A program made the translations under genes and the position numbers. DNA of 64,000 bases. It comes from Exiguobacterium chiriqhucha RW-2. Lineage in GTDB: Bacteria > Bacillota > Bacilli > Exiguobacteriales > Exiguobacteriaceae. The DNA is taken from NCBI RefSeq assembly GCF_000416965.1, contig NZ_ATCL01000014.1, positions 248,001 through 312,000 on the forward strand, written 5' to 3'. Of the stretch, positions 30,747 to 39,798 are shown piece after piece. The notes beneath the pieces were generated by a model that searched no databases, was not told the DNA's origin, and was given only the letters and a program-made list of their open reading frames with translations. The number at the start of each line of letters is the position of its first letter. Position 1 is the first letter of the stretch.

Positions 30747-31796
30747 ATGCAACGCGTCTCAAGTGAACTCACACAATTCCGCGGCAGTCACTATGACTTT
30801 GGCCGCTTTCAAGGACAATACATCAAGCGTAGCAAACTGCTCGAGAATCGGACCGACCAGTGGAAGCTCCGCGTCCCGCGCTTTGAGATTGACGAGCGCG
30901 AGGCGAAGCAGGCGTTCGACCGGTTCGCCCCAAAGATTTGGGAAGAACTGCTCGGTCTGCAGGACGAGCTCGAGTTGACGCTCGCCGACACGCTCCTTCA
31001 CTTCGGTCATTTCCGGGTCAATAATCCGGTCAGCGGCTGTTCGATTTTGACGGGGGACAACTTCCTCGTCCGCAACTATGACTATCACCCGATGACGTAC
31101 GATGGACGCTATAACGTGTTCCAGCCAGATGAGGGTTACGCCGTTATCGGTCCCGTCTCACGTGTCACCGGCCGGATGGACGGGATGAACGAGAAAGGGC
31201 TCGCCATGGGTTATAACTTCATCAACCGCCGGCGCCCGGGGGATGGGTTCGTCTGTCAGATGATTGGCCGAATGATTCTCGAGACGTGCGCCACGGTCGA
31301 GGAGGCGGTCGATCTGCTTCAAGAGATTCCGCACCGTGGCTCGTTCACGTATGTCGTCCACGACAAGTCGTCGAAGACGCGTGTCATCGAAGCGACACCG
31401 CGCGACATTCGCGTCCGCGAGTCGAATATCTGTACGAACCATTTCGAGTTGCTACAACACGAGAACCGTTACCATCTTGATGATTCAACACGCCGGATGA
31501 TGGAAATCAAGATGTATCAACATATCGTCCAGGACGCCGAGAGTGCGTTCCGGCTCATGAACGACTCGGACAAAGGCGTCTTCTCGGAGCTGTACAAGAG
31601 CTGGGCCGGCACGATTCACACGGCGGCTTACTTCCCGGAGACGCTCGAGACGTGGTTCGCCCTCGGTGGCGACCGCGACCCGGTCATCTTCGATTTTCAG
31701 GAGTGGCTCGACGGCAAAGATTTCGATTTACATGCCCTCGATGGGGAAATCGAGACCGACATCGAGTTCGCGAACACGGTCCAACTTTGGCGGTAA
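30747..31796 (+). CDS. C45-type Ntn hydrolase (acyl-CoA:6-APA acyltransferase-like)
   Basis: 349 residues. Peptidase-C45/choloylglycine-type fold: GSHYDFGRFQGQYI at the start, then GCSILTGDNFLVRNYDYH, where the cysteine is the likely N-terminal nucleophile after autocleavage, and the substrate-pocket stretch GMNEKGLAMGYNFINRRR. Related proteins cleave or transfer acyl groups on amides; the real substrate in Bacilli is not known. Its RBS (GGGAGG) lies in the terminator of the upstream gene. Monocistronic. Confidence 0.75.
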   Translation: MQRVSSELTQFRGSHYDFGRFQGQYIKRSKLLENRTDQWKLRVPRFEIDEREAKQAFDRFAPKIWEELLGLQDELELTLADTLLHFGHFRVNNPVSGCSILTGDNFLVRNYDYHPMTYDGRYNVFQPDEGYAVIGPVSRVTGRMDGMNEKGLAMGYNFINRRRPGDGFVCQMIGRMILETCATVEEAVDLLQEIPHRGSFTYVVHDKSSKTRVIEATPRDIRVRESNICTNHFELLQHENRYHLDDSTRRMMEIKMYQHIVQDAESAFRLMNDSDKGVFSELYKSWAGTIHTAAYFPETLETWFALGGDRDPVIFDFQEWLDGKDFDLHALDGEIETDIEFANTVQLWR

Positions 31797-31800
31797 CGAA

Positions 31801-31838
31801 AAACAAGCAGCGACTCATGATGAGTCGCTGCTTGTTTT
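31801..31838 (+). terminator. Terminator after the C45 hydrolase
   Basis: Arms AAACAAGCAGCGACTCA / TGAGTCGCTGCTTGTTT, among the strongest hairpins in the window, ending TTTT. Confidence 0.9.
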
Positions 31839-31911
31839 CGTTCGTCTGGCGCACGTTAGGCCGTACTGAATTCTTTAAAACCGGGAATACTACAAGCAGG
31901 AGGGATTCATT

Positions 31912-32190
31912 ATGAAACGAATCGGATTGTTAGCCATCATGCTCAGTTTGATGCTCGTCCTCGGCGGCTGTGTGCCGGGCGACGGGACGTACACGACCGA
32001 CCCGGCCGGCTTCTTTTGGGGCGTCTGGCACGGGTGGATCGCACCGGTGTCACTCATTTTAGGATTGTTCAATGACACGTATCGCGTCTATGAGGTGAAC
32101 AACACCGGCTGGTTCTATGATTTAGGTTTCTATATTGCCATCATCAGCGGGTTCGGCGGGATTGCCGTAACGCGCAAGAGTCGGGGCTAA
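31912..32190 (+). CDS. Small membrane-associated lipoprotein
   Basis: 92 residues with a clear lipobox (MLVLGGC). The mature part has two hydrophobic stretches (FFWGVWHGWIAPVSLILGLF and DLGFYIAIISGFGGIAV), so it may be a polytopic lipoprotein. Conserved in Bacilli as far as I recall; function unknown. RBS AGGAGGG. Confidence 0.65.
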   Translation: MKRIGLLAIMLSLMLVLGGCVPGDGTYTTDPAGFFWGVWHGWIAPVSLILGLFNDTYRVYEVNNTGWFYDLGFYIAIISGFGGIAVTRKSRG

Positions 32191-32219
32191 ACTAGACGAG
32201 ACATCGTCTAGTTTTTTTA
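32190..32219 (+). terminator. Terminator after the small lipoprotein
   Basis: AACTAGACGA / TCGTCTAGTT, then seven T. Confidence 0.88.
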
Positions 32220-32311
32220 TTGACCCACTTTAGCAAAAACTGAATTTGCATATAAAAAATCATGCTATATTTTTTAAGGTTAATCAGATATTTCCAAAAG
32301 GAGACAGAAAG

Positions 32312-35300
32312 ATGTTTATAAAAGTAAAAAAAAGTTGTGCGATTTTAATCGCGATGATGTTACTGGGAGCAATCATTTCACCTCTGCCTATACAAGCCGT
32401 AAACGTATCGGAAACGACCGCAGATTTGCGTGTTATAGAAGGAACTACGGATCAACCCAATCAGCATGTCACGATTGTCGCTGATGAAAAACTTGTCGAA
32501 ACCACAAGTGATGCGAATAAAAAGTTTACATATACGTTTCCGAAATCACCAGTAGGAAGAATTGCCATTTATCAGCGGAATAGCGATGGTTTTGATCAGG
32601 TCATTCAAATGGTTGAGCGAAGTGAACCTAAACCTCAAATGAAACCTGCAGCTCCGCAAGAAGTGACATACCTCGGGATGATTGATAACGAGTTCGTGTT
32701 CATTACACACCCAACTCATACAATCCATGCGACATATGAGGGACGAGCAAAAGAAGGAATGGGTACGTTAAGAATACCAAAAAATCAAGCGGACTCTGTT
32801 AGTGTCTATGTGAGTAGTCCGGAAAAGGCATCGACCCCGATCAAAACATATAAAGAAACAGCTGCGAAGACGGATATCATTCGTTTAGACGCTGCCCCAC
32901 ATGAGACGCTACGCGTATCTGGGACGACGTTGCCTTATGTGAAAGTAGTCGTGAAAATAGGCTATGATGAAGAAATTGTACAAGCCGATGGGACGGGTAA
33001 ATTCGATTTCCCATTCATAGGTTGGGAAATATGGGCCTATCAAGAACAGGGATACTCGATTCAACCGGCACATTTGATGAATAAAATGCTTGGTGGAATT
33101 CACGGATTCACAATGCCCGCTTTCAAAGCAACGCCAGATCGTCCCTTATTTATCATCGAAGAGTCATTCACGCAATTTCGGGGAGTGACGTTCCCAGGTG
33201 CAGTGATTTTAATTGATGGCGATGGGTGTGGCATCAGTTATGAACAAGGGCAGTTTGATTGTTATTACCCACAAAACGATCGAGTCGATCGGACGCTTAC
33301 GATTGAAAAAGATGGCCAGACCATTTTCACGAAGCAAGTAAAAGTTAAACGTAAAGTCGAAACAATCAAATTTGAAACACAATCGTTTGATCTCGCAGAA
33401 GCACGATTGATCGGTAAAGCGACACCAAACCAAAAGTTTGTCGTGGCCTACTCGGATCCAAAAGCTGGAAATGCTCAAGTTCGTGTACAGGCAAAAAGTG
33501 ATGAAGCGGGTAACATTGTCTTTTCATTACCTAGACTATACGGACTGAACTATATGGTCTCTTATTTGGACGAATATAATTATTCTCATCCAAAAGTAGA
33601 GCTTCGTGCGGAGGATAATCGCCCCGCTCCGATTCCAAATTTCAAACTTGAAAGTGATCGTATGGTAATTGGAATTCCACCATTTCATTACCCGAACAAA
33701 ACGATATCATTTGAAACGAAGATCGAAAAGTCGGACGGACGTTCGATTGTTGAGAAAGTAGATTTGAAAAATCCGACGGTTCCACTTGAGCTAAATGACA
33801 AGTTCATGATTAGGACGCTCCTTCAAGATGGACGCGTCTCGGAGTGGGTTGAAGGAACGTTTGATGCGATTCAAAAACCATCGATCAAAGAACTGACAAA
33901 CCACACGAAAGTGTTGACAGGGACGACGGAACCGAACGCTAAGCTTCAGTTCTCGAAAGGAATCACAAAAGAAGTGACGGCAGATGCCTCTGGGAAATTT
34001 GAGTTCGCCGTCAACTTGGAGAAAGTCTCGACGTTTAACGTCCTCGTTCAAGTGGCGGGGAAAGCAGATCAACGCTTCACGTATGCAGTAGAGGATACGA
34101 TGAAACCGACATTACAAATGTACGGAATCTTGTCTGACGAAGCGACGCAAATAGACGCCGAAGCCAATGAAAAAGTAACGGACTTTACGATTGCATACTA
34201 TAAAGGGGAGAGGCTGTTGCGAGAAGGCATCGTCAAACCAATCCATTCGTTCCCAAAAAACAACTCTAAAATCATAACGACCTCACAGTTACCTGTCTCA
34301 AATTTGAAGAGGGACGGCGTGACCCATCTTGTCGTCAAAGTTAAAGACCTCTCCGGTAATTGGTCGGAAGGAAATAAAGTTACAATCAAAGACATAGTTG
34401 CACCTCGAGTAACGCTTCAAAAGTATGTTTTGCCAGGTGAACGACTCATCTATGGAAAAACAGAACCAGGGGCCAAAGTTACGTTCACTTATCGAAGTGA
34501 TAAAGAGAAAGCAGTCTCAGTCTCGAAAACAGGGGATTTTGTCATTAAAACGACAGACCCTATGTACTTATTCTATAATGGGGTCCGTCACAGTAAAGTA
34601 AGAATCACTACAAAGGATGCAGCGGGTAATGTGGCATATACTTATGTAGGACCAGTCGGTGACAAAATTCAAGATATTCGTATGAATGGGGATCAGCGAA
34701 TTTGGTTTTACTCCCCATCAGACAATATGATTCAAAAACAGTATGAGTTCACCGTGAACGGGCAAACTGTCAGCCATAAACACATGGGCAATGTGGTCAC
34801 ATGGTCGAATGATATTGAATTACCTGCCGACGTGACAGTCAAACTCGTCAATCCGGATAAAACGATTAAGTATGAAGTCAAGAAGACGGTCACAAAACCG
34901 TATAGCGGCAAAAATGTATCCGCCGTTAAATTCCAAAAAGCATCCCGTCACATTACAGGCGTGGGAGAGCCGCAGGCAACGCTTGAAGTGTGGAATGGTA
35001 CGACTAGAATTGGTCAAACGAACATCGATGCAACAGGTAAATTCAGTTTCTATCTAGTCCGTATGTACAAAGAAGGCGAAAGCTTAAAGTTCGTGACCAT
35101 TCCTAGACTTGGACAAAAAACGTCAGTTACACTCAAGGCGAAAGATAACACGGCACCAACCAAGCCGACAGTCCATGCAATGTCGGCAGCGTCAACGAAA
35201 GTCCAGGGGAAGACAGAAAAAGGGGCAACCGTCCTCATTACGTATAACGGGCGGACCTATACGACGAAAGCGAACAGCTCTGGTTCATACGCCTATTCGA

Positions 35301-35638
35301 TTAATAAATGGCTACCAGGAAAAACCGTTTCGGTCCGTGCAAAAGATACTACTGGAAATGTGTCGACGGCAACTGTACAAACCATCAAGTATGCGTTCAA
35401 ACAATTCAGTGTGAATACTGTACGAACGAGTCACACCTATGTGACCGGAAAAGGACATCCGGGTGCGACGGTACAAGTGTATGGTAGAGATTCGAATATT
35501 GGAAAGGCTGTCAAAGTTGATTCGAAAGGGAACTTCAAAGTTTATGTGAATAAACAACGTCAAAGCAGTATGTTGACCGTTGAAATGACACGCTCGAGTT
35601 ATATGACGAAGCGTATCAATACTATCGTTGCTAAATAA
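32312..35638 (+). CDS. Large secreted Ig-like repeat protein
   Basis: 1108 residues from MFIKVKKSCAILIAM (AAAAGGAGACAG upstream). Signal peptide ends near PIQAV. At least eight bacterial Ig-like (Big_6 type) modules are visible from their opening strand: GTTDQPNQHV, GTTLPYVKVV, GKATPNQKFV, GTTEPNAKLQ, GKTEPGAKVT, GVGEPQATLE, GKTEKGATVL, GKGHPGATVQ, most followed by a G-x-F/Y turn such as ASGKFEF. No LPXTG sorting signal, SLH or LysM domain, so wall attachment is not obvious. Codon use and A+T content differ visibly from the surrounding genes, suggesting acquisition by transfer or relaxed selection. Role may be adhesion or matrix. Confidence 0.8.
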   Translation: MFIKVKKSCAILIAMMLLGAIISPLPIQAVNVSETTADLRVIEGTTDQPNQHVTIVADEKLVETTSDANKKFTYTFPKSPVGRIAIYQRNSDGFDQVIQMVERSEPKPQMKPAAPQEVTYLGMIDNEFVFITHPTHTIHATYEGRAKEGMGTLRIPKNQADSVSVYVSSPEKASTPIKTYKETAAKTDIIRLDAAPHETLRVSGTTLPYVKVVVKIGYDEEIVQADGTGKFDFPFIGWEIWAYQEQGYSIQPAHLMNKMLGGIHGFTMPAFKATPDRPLFIIEESFTQFRGVTFPGAVILIDGDGCGISYEQGQFDCYYPQNDRVDRTLTIEKDGQTIFTKQVKVKRKVETIKFETQSFDLAEARLIGKATPNQKFVVAYSDPKAGNAQVRVQAKSDEAGNIVFSLPRLYGLNYMVSYLDEYNYSHPKVELRAEDNRPAPIPNFKLESDRMVIGIPPFHYPNKTISFETKIEKSDGRSIVEKVDLKNPTVPLELNDKFMIRTLLQDGRVSEWVEGTFDAIQKPSIKELTNHTKVLTGTTEPNAKLQFSKGITKEVTADASGKFEFAVNLEKVSTFNVLVQVAGKADQRFTYAVEDTMKPTLQMYGILSDEATQIDAEANEKVTDFTIAYYKGERLLREGIVKPIHSFPKNNSKIITTSQLPVSNLKRDGVTHLVVKVKDLSGNWSEGNKVTIKDIVAPRVTLQKYVLPGERLIYGKTEPGAKVTFTYRSDKEKAVSVSKTGDFVIKTTDPMYLFYNGVRHSKVRITTKDAAGNVAYTYVGPVGDKIQDIRMNGDQRIWFYSPSDNMIQKQYEFTVNGQTVSHKHMGNVVTWSNDIELPADVTVKLVNPDKTIKYEVKKTVTKPYSGKNVSAVKFQKASRHITGVGEPQATLEVWNGTTRIGQTNIDATGKFSFYLVRMYKEGESLKFVTIPRLGQKTSVTLKAKDNTAPTKPTVHAMSAASTKVQGKTEKGATVLITYNGRTYTTKANSSGSYAYSINKWLPGKTVSVRAKDTTGNVSTATVQTIKYAFKQFSVNTVRTSHTYVTGKGHPGATVQVYGRDSNIGKAVKVDSKGNFKVYVNKQRQSSMLTVEMTRSSYMTKRINTIVAK

Positions 35639-35640
35639 CA

Positions 35641-35682
35641 AAGAAACCTCTCGAGATTTCACATTCGAGAGGTTTCTTTTCA
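35641..35682. terminator. Terminator after the Ig-like protein
   Basis: AAGAAACCTCTCGA / TCGAGAGGTTTCTT, then TT C ATTTT; may also serve the convergent methyltransferase. Confidence 0.8.
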
Positions 35683-35724
35683 TTTTAAACAGCAAATGGA
35701 ATAAAAATTCTTATAAAGTGATGA

Positions 35725-36360
35725 TTAGAAATCATCGTGCGGCTTCCGCCCCGTCACGGCAACCGTATGATAATCACGCGAGTCAGGTCCTCGCTGTTGC
35801 TTGACGTCGATGAGACCGAGTTCCGAAGCGGCGGGGATGAACTGTTCCCGCATGATGGACGCGATGCCATCCCACGTCACGTCACCTTTCCCGTCACAGT
35901 AGGTGATGACGAATGACCCGCCCGGAACGAGAACGCGATCAATTTCGGCAAGCACCGCAGGCACGTCTTCCCAAAAGTAGAGTGTATGGATGCTGAAGAC
36001 ACGGTCGAACTGTGCGTCCGGAAACGGGAGCGTCCCGAGGTCGCCTTCGACGACGTCGGCTCGCCCGGTCTGCACGTCCGTTCGATTTCGTCGGAGCGCC
36101 GAGCGGACGATGGTCGGGGAACGATCGAGTCCGGTCACATGCACGTGCTCAAAGCCACGCAGCATCTGCGCCAGCGCGTCGCCGGCCCCGCAACCGAGGT
36201 CGAGGATGCGGTGGTCGGGCTGAATGTGAAGTTGTTCAATCGTCCAATCGACTTCGACCCGGTGTTGCCGGACCATCTTCTCACCGATATACGTCCCGAC
36301 GATGCCGCGTGGATTCTCGTATTGACTGTCAATCCATGTTTGGAGACGCATGAAGCGCAT
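35725..36360 (-). CDS. Class I SAM-dependent methyltransferase
   Basis: 211 residues. SAM motif I ILDLGCGAGDALAQ, acidic residue after strand 2 (VTGLDRS), DVVEGDLGTLPFPD as motif II, and FSIHTLYFW. Small-molecule methyltransferase of the UbiE/ubiquinone-like group; substrate unknown. RBS GGAAAGGAA 7 nt before ATG. Divergent from the photolyase gene; no clear partner. Confidence 0.8.
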   Translation of the reverse strand: MRFMRLQTWIDSQYENPRGIVGTYIGEKMVRQHRVEVDWTIEQLHIQPDHRILDLGCGAGDALAQMLRGFEHVHVTGLDRSPTIVRSALRRNRTDVQTGRADVVEGDLGTLPFPDAQFDRVFSIHTLYFWEDVPAVLAEIDRVLVPGGSFVITYCDGKGDVTWDGIASIMREQFIPAASELGLIDVKQQRGPDSRDYHTVAVTGRKPHDDF

Positions 36361-36434
36361 CGAACCATTCCTTTCCGTATCCAGTAGATGTAGATTGAGT
36401 GTAGCATAACCATTTTGGGAGGGGAGTTGAATCG

Positions 36435-37922
36435 ATGCGTTCTTTTTGGATTTTCGGCAATCAACTGTCGCACGAACTCGAGCTATTCGATCACGTTGAG
36501 AGCGATGACGTCATCGTCATAATCGAAGCGACGTCACGGGCGACGTGGCGGCCGTACCATAAACAGAAACTCGTCCTCATCTTCTCGGCGATGCGTCACT
36601 TCGCTGAGGAACTGCGAGAAAAGGGCTACACGGTCGACTATCACGAGGCCGACTCGTTCCAAGACGCATGGGACGACCACTTCACACGATATGAACCGGA
36701 AGAGATTCATTACACAGCCGTCACCGACGCCGCGATGGAGAAGAAGTTAAAACAGTTCGGTCAGCAGCATAAGCTCGTCGAACATACGGACGTGCCGCTC
36801 TTCTATTTAACGAAGAAGGAAGCCGTCGACACAATCGGCAACGCGCCATGGCGGATGGACCGCTTCTATCGCCAGATGCGGAAACGGTTCGACGTGTTGC
36901 TCGAGGACGGGAAGCCGCGCGGTGGCAAATGGTCGTTCGATGCGGATAACCGCCAGCCGCCGAAAGACGGGCTGACGTTCCCGGCACCAATCCATTTTCG
37001 ACCGGACGCCATCACGAAAGACGTCATCGAAAAAGTGAATCGCGATTTCGCCGACCATCCGGGCGACATCACCCCGTTCGTCTGGCCGGTGACGCGTAGT
37101 GAGGCACGACGGGCATTGAAACGGTTCGTTGAGGAGCGTCTCGAGACGTTCGGTCCGTATCAGGACGCAATGCTGTCGGACAATCAAGACATGTCGCATA
37201 GCCTGCTGTCCGCGGCCATCAACATCGGGCTCCTGACACCGGACGAGGTCGTTCAAGCGGCCATTGCGTCGGATGCGCCGCTCGCCTCGGTCGAAGGGTT
37301 CGTCCGTCAACTCCTCGGCTGGCGCGAATATATGCGCGCCGTCTACGTGGCCTCGATGCCGGGATATGAGTCGGTCAACACGTTCAAGCATGAGCGCGAC
37401 TTGCCACACTATTTTTGGGACGCCGAGACGGACATGCACTGCGTCCACCAGAGTGTGAAGCCGGTCATCGAGCGGGCGCACAACCACCACATCCAGCGGC
37501 TCATGGTGCTCGGCAACTTCGCGACGCTGTTCGAAGTGTCGCCACAACAGACGAGCGACTGGTTCAATGAGATGTATATCGATGCTTACGACTGGGTCGT
37601 GCTTCCGAACGTGCTCGGGATGGCGCTCCATGCCGACGGCGGGAAATTGGCGACGAAGCCGTATATCGCCTCGGGCAAGTACATCGACAAGATGAGCGAC
37701 TACTGTAAGGGCTGCAAGTATAATCCGAAACACACGACTGAAGAAGACGCCTGTCCGTTCAATGCCTTGTATTGGAACTTCATCGACAAGCACGAGGAGC
37801 GGTTCGCAAAGAACCAACGGATGAAGATGATGGTCCGCAACTGGCAAGGGCGGGACGACGACGTCAAAGCCGACATTTTGGCGAAGGCGAGACAGACAAT
37901 CCACGACACCGACTCCTTATGA
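36435..37922 (+). CDS. Fe-S bacterial cryptochrome/photolyase (PhrB class)
   Basis: 495 residues, deoxyribodipyrimidine photolyase-related protein. Cysteines C336, C424, C427 and C440 have the same spacing (88, 3, 13) as the 4Fe-4S ligands of Agrobacterium PhrB, in HCVHQSV, YCKGC and ACPFN. N-terminal half is the antenna Rossmann domain (FWIFGNQLSHELE), C-terminal half binds FAD. Likely a light-dependent repair enzyme for (6-4) photoproducts, with a lumazine-type antenna as in PhrB. RBS GGGAGGGGAG. Confidence 0.88.
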   Translation: MRSFWIFGNQLSHELELFDHVESDDVIVIIEATSRATWRPYHKQKLVLIFSAMRHFAEELREKGYTVDYHEADSFQDAWDDHFTRYEPEEIHYTAVTDAAMEKKLKQFGQQHKLVEHTDVPLFYLTKKEAVDTIGNAPWRMDRFYRQMRKRFDVLLEDGKPRGGKWSFDADNRQPPKDGLTFPAPIHFRPDAITKDVIEKVNRDFADHPGDITPFVWPVTRSEARRALKRFVEERLETFGPYQDAMLSDNQDMSHSLLSAAINIGLLTPDEVVQAAIASDAPLASVEGFVRQLLGWREYMRAVYVASMPGYESVNTFKHERDLPHYFWDAETDMHCVHQSVKPVIERAHNHHIQRLMVLGNFATLFEVSPQQTSDWFNEMYIDAYDWVVLPNVLGMALHADGGKLATKPYIASGKYIDKMSDYCKGCKYNPKHTTEEDACPFNALYWNFIDKHEERFAKNQRMKMMVRNWQGRDDDVKADILAKARQTIHDTDSL

Positions 37923-37934
37923 GTCGGTTTTTTT
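37908..37934 (+). terminator. Terminator after the photolyase
   Basis: ACCGACTC / GAGTCGGT, then TTTTTT; the stop codon is in the loop. Confidence 0.85.
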
Positions 37935-38050
37935 ACGTCGTCTTCACAAACTTTTGCACGTCCTTCACGACCGCTTTACATTCATCCGGTACGATATGAC
38001 TTGTGAGACCCCTCATGCCAAGTGAATAGCAACTGGTAGAACATTCGAGA

Positions 38051-38103
38051 GACCAACAGAAGCCCGTACGTCGATGACGTCCTGTTTCTGTTGGTCCTTT
38101 TTT
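38051..38103 (+). terminator. Leader terminator of the glpP-ugp operon, probable GlpP target
   Basis: Outer arms GACCAACAGAA / TTCTGTTGGTC, inner ACGTC/GACGT, then six T, ending 20 nt before the first gene. A full terminator between promoter and gene is the arrangement GlpP works on in Bacillus glp leaders. Confidence 0.7.
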
Positions 38104-38122
38104 CTAGGGAAGGATGATTCAA

Positions 38123-38710
38123 GTGAATGAAACGCTCCGCACGATTGGACAAGAGAAGATGATCGCCTCCATCAAATCACCGAAACAACTCGAGAAGTTC
38201 CTGCAGTCGGACGTGACGACGACGTTCCTCATGATGGGGACGCTCAGCACGCTCGACCGCTACGTCGCCCATTTGAAGCGGGAGAACCGGACCGTGTTCT
38301 TGCACGCCGAACGGATTAATGGCATCAGTCTCGACCGGGACGGCATCGACTATTTGGCGAAACGCGTCGGCGCCGACGGGATTGTGACGACGAAGGCGTC
38401 GGTCATTCAACACGCCAAACGGGCCGGCCTGATGACGGTGCAGCGCCTATTCCTCGTCGACTCGGACGCAATCACTTCAGGCATCAAGATGGCGAAAGAC
38501 CAACAGCCGGACGCGCTCGAACTGATGCCGGGTCTCATTCCGAGTGTCATCGAGCACGTCGCGGAACACGTCTCGTTGCCGATTGTGACGGGTGGGATGA
38601 TCCGAAAACCGATTCACGTGCATGAAGCACTTTCTCACGGGGCGTTCGCCGTCTCGACCGGGGATGAGCGATTATGGGCGTCGCAAGGAATGAAGGAGGA
38701 TATCATATGA
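38123..38710 (+). CDS. glpP: Glycerol-3-phosphate-responsive antiterminator
   Basis: 195 residues from GTG (V-N-E-T), with GGAAGG nine bases upstream; ATG at 38114 is in frame but abuts the RBS. TIM-barrel GlpP family: FLMMGTLSTLDRYV, VFLHAERINGIS, DGIVTTKASVIQHAKRAG, DALELMPG and VTGGMIRKP, where the last two probably hold the phosphate of glycerol-3-phosphate. Binds leader RNA when glycerol-3-phosphate is present and lets transcription pass a terminator. First gene of the ugp operon, an unusual place; glpF, glpK and glpD are not here. It overlaps ugpC by 4 nt. Confidence 0.88.
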   Translation: MNETLRTIGQEKMIASIKSPKQLEKFLQSDVTTTFLMMGTLSTLDRYVAHLKRENRTVFLHAERINGISLDRDGIDYLAKRVGADGIVTTKASVIQHAKRAGLMTVQRLFLVDSDAITSGIKMAKDQQPDALELMPGLIPSVIEHVAEHVSLPIVTGGMIRKPIHVHEALSHGAFAVSTGDERLWASQGMKEDII

Positions 38711-39798
38711 AATCGATTCAACTGCAGAATATCAAAAAGTCATACGACGAGACGGAAGTCATCCGTGGCATCGACGTGACGATCGAGGCCGGTGAATTCT
38801 TCGCCCTCGTCGGACCGTCGGGTTGCGGGAAGAGCACGATGCTCCGGATGATTGCCGGGCTCGAGTCAATCACGAGCGGGACGCTCCGCATCGACGGCGT
38901 CGCCGCGAACGACTTGAAACCGAGCGAACGCCAACTGTCGATGGTGTTCCAAAACTATGCGCTCTATCCGCATATGACCGTCGAGAAGAACATCACGTTC
39001 GGGTTACATACGAAAGGACTGACGAAGCTCGAGCAGCGCGAACGCTGCATGGAAGCGGCCGAAACGCTCGGACTGACCGACTATTTGAAGCGAAAGCCGC
39101 GTGAACTGTCGGGCGGGCAACGGCAACGGGTCGCCTTGGCCCGGGCCATCGTGACCGAGTCACCAATCTGCCTCATGGACGAGCCGCTCTCGAACTTGGA
39201 CGCGAAACTTCGGGCCAAAATGCGCTCCGAGATCCGACAGCTGCAACGCAAGCTCAAGCTGACGATGATTTACGTCACCCATGACCAAGTCGAGGCGATG
39301 ACGATGGCCGACCGGATGATGCTGTTGAACGATGGCGAGGTCCAACAAGTCGGTCAACCGCTCGATTTGTACAACAAGCCGGCGAACACGTTCGTCGCCT
39401 CGTTCATCGGTTCACCGCCGATGAATTTGACGCCGGTGCAGCGGAGTGACAAGGGCTGGGTCGCCTCGGACGGACGCCTGTTCCATCCGAACACGCTGAC
39501 GCGAGAAGATACGGCGACGCTCGGCATCCGCCCGGAACAAATCACGCCGGCGAAAGAGGATGTCACGTTCTATGCCGAACTGAAGAACATCGAGGTGCTC
39601 GGCACGGAGACGATTCTCGCCTTTGACATGGGCGGCGTCGAGTGGCTCGCCAAATGGCCGGGACAATGGCCGCTGTCGATCGGGGAGAAAATCGCCTGTT
39701 ACGTCGACCCGAAACAGATATCTTTGTTTGATACGAACGGCAATCGTATCGAACCGCGGCAACCGAAACTGTTCGAGGCGTTGGAGGTGTTCCAATGA
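38707..39798 (+). CDS. ugpC: sn-glycerol-3-phosphate ABC importer, ATPase
   Basis: 363 residues from MKSIQLQN behind AAGGAGGAT. Walker A GPSGCGKSTM, Q-loop VFQNYALYPHM, signature LSGGQRQR, Walker B CLMDEPLSNLD, H-loop VTHD, and a C-terminal TOBE regulatory domain (about 240-363). CUT1-family ATPase; by sequence alone it could serve other sugars, but glpP and ugpQ in the operon point to glycerol-3-phosphate and glycerophosphodiesters. Confidence 0.9.
   Translation: MKSIQLQNIKKSYDETEVIRGIDVTIEAGEFFALVGPSGCGKSTMLRMIAGLESITSGTLRIDGVAANDLKPSERQLSMVFQNYALYPHMTVEKNITFGLHTKGLTKLEQRERCMEAAETLGLTDYLKRKPRELSGGQRQRVALARAIVTESPICLMDEPLSNLDAKLRAKMRSEIRQLQRKLKLTMIYVTHDQVEAMTMADRMMLLNDGEVQQVGQPLDLYNKPANTFVASFIGSPPMNLTPVQRSDKGWVASDGRLFHPNTLTREDTATLGIRPEQITPAKEDVTFYAELKNIEVLGTETILAFDMGGVEWLAKWPGQWPLSIGEKIACYVDPKQISLFDTNGNRIEPRQPKLFEALEVFQ

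Noticed and set aside
36807-37904. 365-codon minus-strand frame opposite the photolyase
   Set aside because: Shadow frame; the plus-strand protein has all Fe-S ligands and a good start.
37960-38010. cre site before the glpP-ugp operon
   Set aside because: The nearest CG-centred sequence lacks the TG and CA ends.
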